Shown one piece after another: positions 1 through 9,437 of a stretch of 45,698 nt of DNA. The stretch covers positions 1 through 45,698 of the forward strand of contig JAEUOS010000036.1 of assembly GCA_016790695.1 (NCBI GenBank). The letters are read 5' to 3'. Under the pieces are notes generated by a model. The model saw only the letters and a program-made list of their open reading frames with translations, made no database searches and was not told where the DNA came from. Both the position numbers and the translations under genes were made by a program. The stretch comes from Burkholderiales bacterium (GTDB lineage: Bacteria; Pseudomonadota; Gammaproteobacteria; Burkholderiales; JAEUOS01). The first letter of the stretch is position 1, and each line of letters starts with the position of its first letter.

Positions 1-66
1 GAGCGCGCGGGCGCGCGCCTTGACCTGCGCGGCATCGAGGGCGACGGAGGACCGGGTCTGGGCCAT
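1..66 (-). CDS. N-terminal fragment of an unidentified protein (runs off left edge)
   Basis: Reading the minus strand from an ATG at 66 gives 22 open codons, MAQTRSSVALDAAQVKARAR and on, without a stop before the window edge. The Ala/Arg-rich amphipathic start resembles many cytoplasmic enzyme N-termini, but the family cannot be recognised. It would be divergent from the binding protein at 172. No convincing Shine-Dalgarno is visible upstream of the ATG, so the call rests on the open frame and on the layout. It could be chance in such GC-rich DNA. Confidence 0.4.
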   Translation of the reverse strand, partial: MAQTRSSVALDAAQVKARARAL

Positions 67-171
67 CGGGGAAGTGTAACGCTGCGGCGCCGACTGGAGG
101 CGCCACGACGGAACTTTGCTAAAGTCCGGCATTCGCCGCCGGGTGCCCGGCCCAGCCCACAGGGAGACACC

Positions 172-2368
<2,197 letters not shown>

Positions 2369-2372
2369 CCGG

Positions 2373-2900
2373 GTGCAGCGCCTCGACGCTGCCGTCGCCA
2401 GGCTCTCCGCCGGCCTGGCGCTCGTCGCCAGCGTGCTGCTGCTGGCGATGATGCTCGTCATCTGCGGCGACGTGCTCACCCGCAATGTCGCCCTGCCCGG
2501 CCTGCCGCGCGGGCTGGCCTGGAGCAACGAGGTCTCCGAGCTCATGCTCTACGCGATCACCATGGCCGCGGCGCCGTGGCTGCTGCGCGAGGGCCGCCAC
2601 ATCCGCGTCGACATCCTGCTGCGCGCGGTGCCGAGGAAGGCCGCCTATGCCTGCGAATGGGCGGCCGACTGCCTCGGGCTCGCCTGCTGCCTGGCGATGA
2701 CCTGGTTCGGCGCGCTGGCCGCCTGGAAGAGCCACGCCGCCGGCGCGCAGTCGATCAAGACCCTGGTGATGCCCGAGTGGTGGTTCATGGCGCCGCTGCC
2801 GGCGTGCTTCCTGCTGCTGGCGGTCGAGTTCGTGCTGCGCATGCGCCGCCTCGCGCAGGGCGAGGCCGGACCGCGCGAGGACGCGGTGTCCGCCGCATGA
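2373..2900 (+). CDS. TRAP transporter small permease, DctQ family
   Basis: This 175-residue small membrane subunit begins at a GTG four bases after the receptor stop codon. About four hydrophobic helices are visible (near residues 12-35, 47-65, 88-108 and 130-152). The motif WSNEVSELMLYAITMAAAPW followed by REGRHIRVDIL is characteristic of DctQ proteins. It pairs with the large permease that overlaps its end. The GTG start is chosen because it leaves no gap in the operon and puts a short amphipathic stretch before helix 1. Confidence 0.9.
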   Translation: MQRLDAAVARLSAGLALVASVLLLAMMLVICGDVLTRNVALPGLPRGLAWSNEVSELMLYAITMAAAPWLLREGRHIRVDILLRAVPRKAAYACEWAADCLGLACCLAMTWFGALAAWKSHAAGAQSIKTLVMPEWWFMAPLPACFLLLAVEFVLRMRRLAQGEAGPREDAVSAA

Positions 2901-4210
2901 GCTGGGGTGCCGCGGCCTGGCTGATGCTGGGGGGCTCCACCGTGCTGCTGTTCATCGGGCTGCCGGTCGCGTTCTCGTTCCTGGTGATCAACCTCGTCGG
3001 CGCCTGGATCTGGCTCGGCGGCGAGCCGGGCCTGATGCAGCTCGCGCGCAACAGCGTCAATTCGGTGATGAGCTTCGCGCTCACTCCGATCCCGCTGTTC
3101 GTGCTGATGGGCGAGGTGCTGTTCCACACCGGGCTCGCGGTCAAGGTGATCGACGGCGTCGAGCGCCTGATCCGCCAGGTGCCGGGGCGCCTGGCCGTGG
3201 TGGCGGTGGTGGCCGGCACCATCTTCTCGGCGATCTCCGGCTCGACCATCGCCACCACCGCGATGCTGGGCAGCCTGATGGTGCCGGTGATGCTCGCGCG
3301 CGGCTACCATCCGACCATCGCGACCGGCCCGGTGATGGCGATCGGCGCGGTCGACATGCTGATCCCGCCGTCCGCGCTCACCGTGCTGCTGGGCTCGCTC
3401 TCGGGCATCTCGATCTCCAAGCTGCTGCTGGGCGGGGTGGTGCCGGGGCTGCTCCTGTCGGCCGCGTTCGTCGGCTACATCGTCGCGCGCGTCAAGCTCA
3501 CCCCCGCCCTGGCGCCGGCCACCGCACTCGCCGAGTACCGCGGCTTCGAGCGCTTCCGGCCGTTCCTGCAGTACGTGCTGCCGCTGGTGTCGATCTTCGC
3601 GGTGGTGGTCGGCGCGATGGCCGCCGGCTGGGGCACGCCGACCGAGTCGGCCGCCATCGGCGCGCTCGCCACCGTGGTGCTCGCCGCGGCCTACCGCGCG
3701 CTCACCCCGGCCATCCTGCTGACCGCACTCAAGGGCACGGTGGCGATCTCGGCGATGATCCTGTTCATCATCGTCGGCGCCACCACCTTCGCCCAGATCC
3801 TCTCGTTCTCCGGCGCCTCCAACGGGCTGGCGCAGGCGATCACCGGCACCGGCCTGCCGCCCTGGGCGGTGATCGCCGGCATGATGCTGATCCTCATCTT
3901 CCTCGGCATCTTCGTCGACCAGGTCAGCATGATGATGATCACCCTGCCGATCTTCATGCCGGTGGTGCAGGCGCTCAACGTCGACCTCGTCTGGTTCGGC
4001 GTGCTGTTCCTGATCTGCATGCAGCTGGGCCTGCTGCTGCCGCCGCACGGCCTGCTGCTCATGACCATGAAGGGCGTGGCGCCGCGCGAGGTGACCATGC
4101 TGCACATCTTCCACGCGGTGGTGCCCTACGTCACCATGAGCCTGATCCTCCTGGCGCTGGTGTTCCTGGTGCCGGCGGTGGCGACCTGGCTGCCGGCGCG
4201 CCTCGGCTGA
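2897..4210 (+). CDS. TRAP transporter large permease, DctM family
   Basis: This 437-residue transport subunit has about 12 hydrophobic helices. Family marks include a helix start of FIGLPVAFSFLVI, the stretch AISGSTIATTAMLGSLMVP, and a mirrored second half with GWGTPTESAAIGALATVVL and FLGIFVDQVSMMMITLPIF. The two similar halves fit the inverted-repeat elevator fold of TRAP and ion-transporter superfamily proteins. The true ATG at 2897 overlaps the DctQ stop (ATGA), so the longer upstream reading is rejected. It is the last gene of the TRAP operon and is followed by a GC-rich dyad at 4231-4252. Confidence 0.92.
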   Translation: MSWGAAAWLMLGGSTVLLFIGLPVAFSFLVINLVGAWIWLGGEPGLMQLARNSVNSVMSFALTPIPLFVLMGEVLFHTGLAVKVIDGVERLIRQVPGRLAVVAVVAGTIFSAISGSTIATTAMLGSLMVPVMLARGYHPTIATGPVMAIGAVDMLIPPSALTVLLGSLSGISISKLLLGGVVPGLLLSAAFVGYIVARVKLTPALAPATALAEYRGFERFRPFLQYVLPLVSIFAVVVGAMAAGWGTPTESAAIGALATVVLAAAYRALTPAILLTALKGTVAISAMILFIIVGATTFAQILSFSGASNGLAQAITGTGLPPWAVIAGMMLILIFLGIFVDQVSMMMITLPIFMPVVQALNVDLVWFGVLFLICMQLGLLLPPHGLLLMTMKGVAPREVTMLHIFHAVVPYVTMSLILLALVFLVPAVATWLPARLG

Positions 4211-4230
4211 CCGGACGACGGCGACGAGCA

Positions 4231-4252
4231 GCCGGCGCCGCGGATCGCCGGC
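4231..4252 (+). terminator. possible hairpin after the TRAP operon
   Basis: GCCGGCG and CGCCGGC form 7-bp arms around an 8-base loop, 20 bp after the dctM stop codon. No T-run follows, so it is not a classical intrinsic terminator. It could stabilise the 3' end or act with Rho. Confidence 0.3.
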
Positions 4253-4279
4253 CCAGGAATAGAATGGCCGACACGGCAG

Positions 4280-4323
4280 CCGCAGCGAGCCCGCAGCGAG
4301 CCCGCAGCAAGCCCGCAGCAAGC
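4280..4323. repeat. four tandem 11-bp units
   Basis: The unit CCGCAGCGAGC occurs at 4280-4290 and 4291-4301, and the variant CCGCAGCAAGC at 4302-4312 and 4313-4323. The array sits between dctM and the Bug receptor gene, in the 5' leader of the latter. Slippage would change the leader length by 11 bp per unit. Function is unknown. Confidence 0.8.
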
Positions 4324-4373
4324 CGTCCGCCGCCGGGTCCGGTTCCCCCTCTCGCCGCCACGGAGTTCGCCAA

Positions 4374-5345
4374 ATGAACGTTCTGCCCATTGCTGTGCGG
4401 CTGATCCTGGCGGGACTCGCGGCGCTTTCCGGCGGCGCCGTTGCGCAGGACTTTCCGGCTCGGCCGATCCGCATCCTGATCCCGTTCCCCGCGGGCAGCG
4501 CCGCTGACATGATCGCCCGCCTGCTCGCGACCGACATGGGCGGCACCCTGGGCACGAGCCTGGTCGTCGAGAGCCGTCCGGGTGCGAGCGGGAACATCGC
4601 GCTCGACGCCGCTGCAAAGTCGCCGCCGGACGGTTACACGGTCGTGCTCGCAAGCGCTTCGATCGCCATCAACCGGTCGCTGATCAAGGCCACGCCCTAC
4701 GACCCGCAGAAGGATTTCACGCCGATCTCCCTGGTCGCGATGGTGCCGTCGGTGCTGGTCGTCAGCAAGGCTCTGCCTGCGAACACCGTCGCCGAACTGG
4801 TCGCGCATGCACGTGCCAATCCGGCGGCGCTCAACTACGGCACGACCGGGATCGGCACGACGCAACACCTCGCCGCCACCATGTTCTCGGTGCGCACGGG
4901 AGCGCCACTCACGCACGTCCCCTACAAGGGCGCCGACCAGCTCGTGCCCGACCTCGTCGGCGGCCGCATCCAGCTTTCCTTCAACAACATTCCATCCGTG
5001 CAGGGACAGCTCAAGGCCGGATCGATCCGCGCGCTTGCGGTCGGCCGCGCCAGCCGCTGGCCCGGGCTGCCGCAGGTGCCGACCTATGTCGAGGCCGGGA
5101 TCGGAGGGCTCGAGTATTCGGGGTGGGTCGCGCTGTTCGGCCCCGCCGGGATGGCGCCCCAGGTTCAGGAGAAGCTCAACCGGGCGGTCTTGTCCGCACT
5201 GGCCAGTTCGCAGGTGCGGGAAAGGATTCAGGCCGGTGGCAGCGACCCGTCGGGCGGAACCCCCGCCGCGCTGGCCGCGTTTCTCGCCAGCGAGATCGAT
5301 CAGCTGAGCAAAGCGGCCGCGGCGGCCGGCCTCAAGCCCGAATGA
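4374..5345 (+). CDS. Bug-family tripartite tricarboxylate transporter receptor (TctC-like)
   Basis: This 323-residue periplasmic binding protein has a signal peptide (residues 1-25, cleavage near GAVAQD) and the Bug signature FPARPIRILIPFPAGSAADM, PGASGNIALDAAAKSPPDGYT and THVPYKGADQLVPDLVGG. Family members bind carboxylated ligands. TctA and TctB partners are absent, the usual situation for the expanded Bug family in Burkholderiales. GGAG lies 8 bp before the ATG. It is convergent with the FAH-family gene, and a strong hairpin lies between them, so it may serve as the receptor for that enzyme's substrate. That link is inference. Confidence 0.93.
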   Translation: MNVLPIAVRLILAGLAALSGGAVAQDFPARPIRILIPFPAGSAADMIARLLATDMGGTLGTSLVVESRPGASGNIALDAAAKSPPDGYTVVLASASIAINRSLIKATPYDPQKDFTPISLVAMVPSVLVVSKALPANTVAELVAHARANPAALNYGTTGIGTTQHLAATMFSVRTGAPLTHVPYKGADQLVPDLVGGRIQLSFNNIPSVQGQLKAGSIRALAVGRASRWPGLPQVPTYVEAGIGGLEYSGWVALFGPAGMAPQVQEKLNRAVLSALASSQVRERIQAGGSDPSGGTPAALAAFLASEIDQLSKAAAAAGLKPE

Positions 5346-5375
5346 CGCTGGCGGATCGCCGCTGACGCCCGCCGT

Positions 5376-5400
5376 CCTGCGCAAGCGCGGCTTGCGCAGG
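5376..5400. terminator. bidirectional hairpin between convergent genes
   Basis: CCTGCGCAAGC and GCTTGCGCAGG form a perfect 11-bp stem with a 3-base loop. It lies 30 bp after the Bug stop and 15 bp after the FAH-family stop. There is no T-tract, but symmetry and position suit a shared transcription end. Confidence 0.55.
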
Positions 5401-5415
5401 CGGCACCCGCCCGTC

Positions 5416-6291
5416 TCATCCGTCGTATGCGCCCGCGACCCGCATGTCGAACGCGCCGATGCGTTCGATCCGGGCGTGAATGACGTCCCCTGGCTTGACA
5501 CCGCCGACGCCTTCCGGCGTCCCGGTGAGGATGATGTCTCCCGGCAGCAGCGTGTACCAGGCCGACGCATACTCGATCAGCCGGCCCACGTCGAAGACCA
5601 TGCGTGACGTGTTCGAGCTCTGCCGCAGTTCGCCGTTGACCGAGAGCGACAAGTCGAGCCGGTTCGGGTCCGGCACCTCGTCGGGCGTCACCAGCCACGG
5701 GCCGAGCACGGCGTAGGTGTCGATCGACTTGCGAAAGCTGCGGTCTTCCTGGCCGCGAACGCTCATGTCGAGGCCGATCGAATAGCCGGCCACGTGCGCG
5801 AGCGCATCCTCGCGCCGCACCCGGTTCGCGGTACGGCCGATGATCACCGCCAATTCGACTTCGTGATCGCTCCTGCGTTCCGGCATGCGCAGCCGCATTT
5901 CGGTGCCGCAGCCGACCAGCGCGCTGTTCGCCTTCAGGAACAGGCCCCAGTCGCCGATGAAGCTCGTCTTGCGGCCGGCCGTGCCCTGGGCGAGCACCTT
6001 GTCGTGCTTGGCCTCCTCGATGTGCGCCTCGTAGTTGACCGGCGCGTTGATGATCTTCGAGGGATTCGCGACCGGCGATTCCAGCCGCACCGAACCCAGC
6101 GGCAGGCGCGGGCCGCCGGGAGCGAGCGCCCGCGCGCGCTCGATGACCCGGTCCAGATGCTCGATCAGCAGGTCGTGCACGGGCAGCGGATAGCGTGCCG
6201 CGGGCAGGACCTCGAGCGCGCCGGTGACGTCGACGACCTCTTCGCCTTCGACAATACCGAGACGGTTGCTGTTGAATCGGCACAGACGCAT
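5416..6291 (-). CDS. fumarylacetoacetate hydrolase-family protein
   Basis: This 291-residue FAH-family enzyme acts on C-C bonds of 1,3-dicarbonyl or oxo-acid compounds such as aromatic-ring cleavage products. N-terminal about 60 residues form the small domain (MRLCRFNSNRLGIVEGEEVV). The catalytic domain holds NYEAHIEEA, the metal ligand segment DHEVELAVIIG, GYSIGLDMSVRGQEDR and the C-terminal LLPGDIILTGTPEGVG. The start at 6291 is preferred over a longer frame because AGGAG lies 7 bases upstream and the protein then begins as family members do. The exact substrate (fumarylpyruvate, acylpyruvate, homoprotocatechuate products) cannot be fixed. Confidence 0.92.
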   Translation of the reverse strand: MRLCRFNSNRLGIVEGEEVVDVTGALEVLPAARYPLPVHDLLIEHLDRVIERARALAPGGPRLPLGSVRLESPVANPSKIINAPVNYEAHIEEAKHDKVLAQGTAGRKTSFIGDWGLFLKANSALVGCGTEMRLRMPERRSDHEVELAVIIGRTANRVRREDALAHVAGYSIGLDMSVRGQEDRSFRKSIDTYAVLGPWLVTPDEVPDPNRLDLSLSVNGELRQSSNTSRMVFDVGRLIEYASAWYTLLPGDIILTGTPEGVGGVKPGDVIHARIERIGAFDMRVAGAYDG

Positions 6292-6401
6292 TCTTGACTC
6301 CTTTCGCGGGAGGTCGGCGCAACCGAGGATCGGCGCCACGCCCCCCTTGCCGGTGACCCGCCCTGATGCAGGATCGACCTTCGGCCACCGTGCCGTCGAG
6401 G

Positions 6402-6422
6402 ATTATGCCGCGCCTTGGCGCG
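6402..6422. promoter_or_regulatory. candidate promoter/operator in divergent spacer
   Basis: The 273-bp spacer between the FAH gene (-) and the ModA-like gene (+) has no convincing ORF. On the minus strand CATAAT (6407-6402) is a fair -10. Just upstream, CGCGCCTTGGCGCG (6409-6422) is a palindrome with 6-bp arms that could be an operator. On the plus strand TATCAT at 6503-6508 is a possible -10 for the downstream gene. No good -35 boxes are seen. Confidence 0.3.
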
Positions 6423-6564
6423 AGGCGCGGGCGCCACGTCCATGCAGCGAACCCGTTCCGCAACCCGAGCGGCTCGCCGGCATTCGGGTGGCGAGGCCGC
6501 GCTATCATCGCGGGTCACGCTTCCCGCATGCGGCCCCCCTCCCAGGCAATTTGCCGGACATCCG

Positions 6565-7251
6565 ATGACCGATCCCCTCAAGATCTTCTCCTCCATGGCG
6601 ACCAAGGAACTGCTCGCCAGGGTCTGCCCGCCCTACACCGCCGCCACCGGCCAGGCGGTCGAGGCGATCAGCATCGGCGGGGTCGACGTCAACAAGCGCA
6701 TCCGTGCCGGCGAGGCCTTCGACGTCGCGCTGCTGGCCGCCGACAACATCGACAAGCTGATCGCCGACGGCCTGCTCGGCCCTGGCCGCGTCGACCTGGT
6801 GCGCTCGGGCATCGCCGTCGCGGTGCGCCGCGGCGCGCCGCGGCCCGACCTCGGCGACGAGGCGGCGGTGCGCAACGCGGTGCGCAGCGCGGCGTCGGTG
6901 TCGTACTCCACCGGCCCCTCCGGCGTCTACCTCGAAAAGCTGTTCGAGCGCTGGGGCATCGCCGACGAGGTCCGGCCGCGCATCGTGCAGGCGCCGCCCG
7001 GCGTGCCGGTCGGCCGGCTCGTCGCCGAGGGCCGCGCCGACCTCGGGTTCCAGCAGCTCTCGGAACTCAAGCACCTGCCGGGCATCGACGTGCTCGGGCC
7101 GCTGCCGCCGGCGATCCAGCTCGTCACCACCTTCTCCGCCGGCGTGTCGGTCGCCTGCGCGCGGCCCGACGCGGCACGCGCCCTGCTGGCATTCATCAAC
7201 TCGCCTGCCTGCGACGCCGCCCGCGGCGAGAGCGGCATGGAAGCGGCATAG
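6565..7251 (+). CDS. ModA-like substrate-binding-domain protein without a signal peptide
   Basis: This 228-residue protein has the type 2 periplasmic binding fold of molybdate-binding ModA/SBP_bac_11 proteins: KIFSSMATKELLARVCPPYT at the N-terminus, then FDVALLAADNIDKLIADG, a stretch around SYSTGPSGVYLEKLFERWGI, and a C-terminal region with RADLGFQQLSEL. The ATG at 6565 gives a protein that starts directly at the first beta strand with no signal peptide. The extended upstream frame gives no signal sequence either, so it is predicted cytoplasmic. It lies 9 bp before iorA, which suggests co-expression. Role unknown; it may be a small-molecule sensor rather than a transporter part. Confidence 0.8.
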   Translation: MTDPLKIFSSMATKELLARVCPPYTAATGQAVEAISIGGVDVNKRIRAGEAFDVALLAADNIDKLIADGLLGPGRVDLVRSGIAVAVRRGAPRPDLGDEAAVRNAVRSAASVSYSTGPSGVYLEKLFERWGIADEVRPRIVQAPPGVPVGRLVAEGRADLGFQQLSELKHLPGIDVLGPLPPAIQLVTTFSAGVSVACARPDAARALLAFINSPACDAARGESGMEAA

Positions 7252-7260
7252 GGCCTCGGC

Positions 7261-9429
7261 ATGGAACGCTCGTTCAAGGAAGAGATCAAGCTCCTGCGCC
7301 TCGCGGAAGGCGAGGTGTTCCACGGCGAGGGCATCCTCGCGGTGACCAAGGCGCTGCTGCAGTCCGGCGTCTCCTACGTCGGCGGCTACCAGGGCGCGCC
7401 GATCTCGCACCTGATCGACGTGCTCGCCGATGCGCGCGAGCTGATGGACGAGATGGGCATCCATTTCGAGGCCAACGCCTCGGAGGCCGGCGCCGCCGCC
7501 ATGCTCTCGGCGTCGATCAACTATCCGGTGCGCGGCGCGGTGACCTGGAAGTCCACCGTCGGCACCAACGTCGCCTCCGACGCGCTGGCCAACCTGGCCT
7601 CGTCCGGCGTCAAGGGCGGCGCCGTGATCATCATCGGCGAGGACTACGGCGAGGGCTCGTCGATCATGCAGGAGCGAAGCCACGCCTTCGCGATGAAGTC
7701 GCAGATCTGGCTGCTCGACCCGCGGCCCACCCTGCCGTCGATCGTGCGCGCGGTGGAGAAGGCCTTCGAGCTCTCGGAGGCCTCGAACACGCCGGTGATG
7801 GTCGAGCTGCGCATCCGCGCCTGCCACGTCCATGGCGCCTTCACCTGCAAGGACAACCGCGCGCCGGCGATCTCGCGCGCCGCGCCGCTCACCGCGCCCT
7901 CGTTCGACTACGGCAACATCGTGCTGCCGCCCTCGTCCTACGCGCAGGAGAAGCACAAGATCGAGAAGCGCTGGCCGGCGGCGCTGGAGTTCATCCGGCG
8001 CGAGGGACTCAACGAGGTCATCGACGGCGTGGCCCTGGACGGCGCGGCGCCGCTTGCCGACATCGGCATCCTCACCCAGGGCGGACTCACCAATGCGGTG
8101 CTGCGCGCGCTCGCCCAGCTGGGCCTCGCCGACGCGCACGGCGCCTCGCGCGTGCCGGTGTACGTGATGAACGTCACCTACCCGCTGGTGCCGGAGGAAC
8201 TGACCGCGTTCTGCGCGGGCAAGCGCGCGGTGCTGATGGTCGAGGAGGGCCAGCCGGCATACCTCGAGGACGCGCTCGGGGCGGTGCTGCGACGCGCCGA
8301 CCTGAACACGCGCGTCTACGGCAAGGAAGTCCCGGGACAGCCGGTCGATACCGCGGTCTTCCCGCTGGCCGGCGAATACACGGGCGAGGTGATGCAGAAG
8401 GGCATCGCCGCGTTCCTCCGGGCCGCCGCGCCGGCGCTGCCGGGCGACGCGCTCGCCGCGCCCGACGCCGTCGCGGCGCTCAAGCGCCGCGCCGCCGAAC
8501 TGCTGGGCGCGCCGGTGCCCAACCGGCCGCCGGGCTTTTGCATCGGCTGCCCGGAGCGCCCGGTGTTCTCGGCCATGAAACTGCTCGAGCGCGAGTCCGG
8601 CGGCTACCACGTCTCCGCCGACATCGGCTGCCACCTGTTCTCGAGCCTGCCGCCGTTCAACATCGGCAACACCGTGCTGGGCTACGGCCTGGGCCTGGCG
8701 TCGAACTCGGCGATCGGCCCGCTGTTCAACAAGCGCAGCCTCACCGTGATGGGCGACGGCGGCTTCTGGCACAACGGGCTCTCCTCCGGCGTCTCCAACG
8801 CGGTGTTCAACAACGACGACGGCATCCTGGTGATCATGAAGAACGGCTACTCGTCGGCCACCGGCACCCAGGAGCTGCCGTCGTCGCCGCACCAGAGCCA
8901 GGCCCATCGCGCCACCGACATGGGCATCGAGAAGACCCTGGCCGGCATGGGCGTCAAGTGGCTCAAGGTGGTCGACAACTACAGGGTGTCGAACACCCTC
9001 AAGGTGCTGCGCGAGGCGATGACCACGCCCTTCGCGGGCCTGAAGGTGATCGTCGCCGAAGGCGAGTGCCAGCTCGAGCGCCAGCGGCGCCTGCGCCCGA
9101 TCAACGCCGAGAAGCTCAGGCGCGGCGAGCGCGTGCTGCGGGTGCGCTACGGCGTCGACGAGGACACCTGCACCGGCGACCACTCGTGCATCCGCCTGTC
9201 CGGCTGCCCCTCGCTCACGATCAAGGACTCGAGCGACCCGCTGCGCGTCGACCCGGTCGCGCACGTCAACAACAACTGCGTCGGCTGCGGGCTGTGCGGC
9301 GAGGTCTCGCACGCGGCCACGCTGTGCCCGTCGTTCTACCGCGCCGAGATCGTGCACAACCCGGGCTGGTGGGACCGCCTGAAGGCGCGCCTGCGCGCCG
9401 CGGTCATCGGCGTGCTGCAGCCGGCGTGA
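7261..9429 (+). CDS. iorA: indolepyruvate ferredoxin oxidoreductase alpha subunit, copy 1
   Basis: This 722-residue TPP- and iron-sulfur-containing subunit oxidatively decarboxylates aryl-pyruvates or related 2-oxo acids to acyl-CoA. Visible parts are an N-terminal pyrimidine-binding domain (GGYQGAPISHLIDVL, TWKSTVGTNVASDALANL), CIGCPERPVFSAMKL near residue 427, the TPP pyrophosphate motif MGDGGFWHNG near 497, and a C-terminal cysteine-rich segment (CTGDHSC near 637, then VDPVAHVNNNCVGCGLCGE) for 4Fe-4S clusters. iorB follows with overlapping coding potential. A weak ribosome site precedes the ATG, which sits 9 bp after the ModA-like gene. A second full copy lies at 28160. Confidence 0.93.
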   Translation: MERSFKEEIKLLRLAEGEVFHGEGILAVTKALLQSGVSYVGGYQGAPISHLIDVLADARELMDEMGIHFEANASEAGAAAMLSASINYPVRGAVTWKSTVGTNVASDALANLASSGVKGGAVIIIGEDYGEGSSIMQERSHAFAMKSQIWLLDPRPTLPSIVRAVEKAFELSEASNTPVMVELRIRACHVHGAFTCKDNRAPAISRAAPLTAPSFDYGNIVLPPSSYAQEKHKIEKRWPAALEFIRREGLNEVIDGVALDGAAPLADIGILTQGGLTNAVLRALAQLGLADAHGASRVPVYVMNVTYPLVPEELTAFCAGKRAVLMVEEGQPAYLEDALGAVLRRADLNTRVYGKEVPGQPVDTAVFPLAGEYTGEVMQKGIAAFLRAAAPALPGDALAAPDAVAALKRRAAELLGAPVPNRPPGFCIGCPERPVFSAMKLLERESGGYHVSADIGCHLFSSLPPFNIGNTVLGYGLGLASNSAIGPLFNKRSLTVMGDGGFWHNGLSSGVSNAVFNNDDGILVIMKNGYSSATGTQELPSSPHQSQAHRATDMGIEKTLAGMGVKWLKVVDNYRVSNTLKVLREAMTTPFAGLKVIVAEGECQLERQRRLRPINAEKLRRGERVLRVRYGVDEDTCTGDHSCIRLSGCPSLTIKDSSDPLRVDPVAHVNNNCVGCGLCGEVSHAATLCPSFYRAEIVHNPGWWDRLKARLRAAVIGVLQPA

Positions 9430-9437
9430 CCGCGACC

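Noticed and set aside
4280..4323. Tandem repeats as a CRISPR array
   Set aside because: Units are contiguous 11-mers without spacers, and no cas genes are present.
2645..4597. 650-codon open frame on the minus strand opposite dctM
   Set aside because: It is rich in Arg, His and Gln, has no domain pattern and mirrors the real TRAP permease; a typical shadow of GC-rich codon bias.
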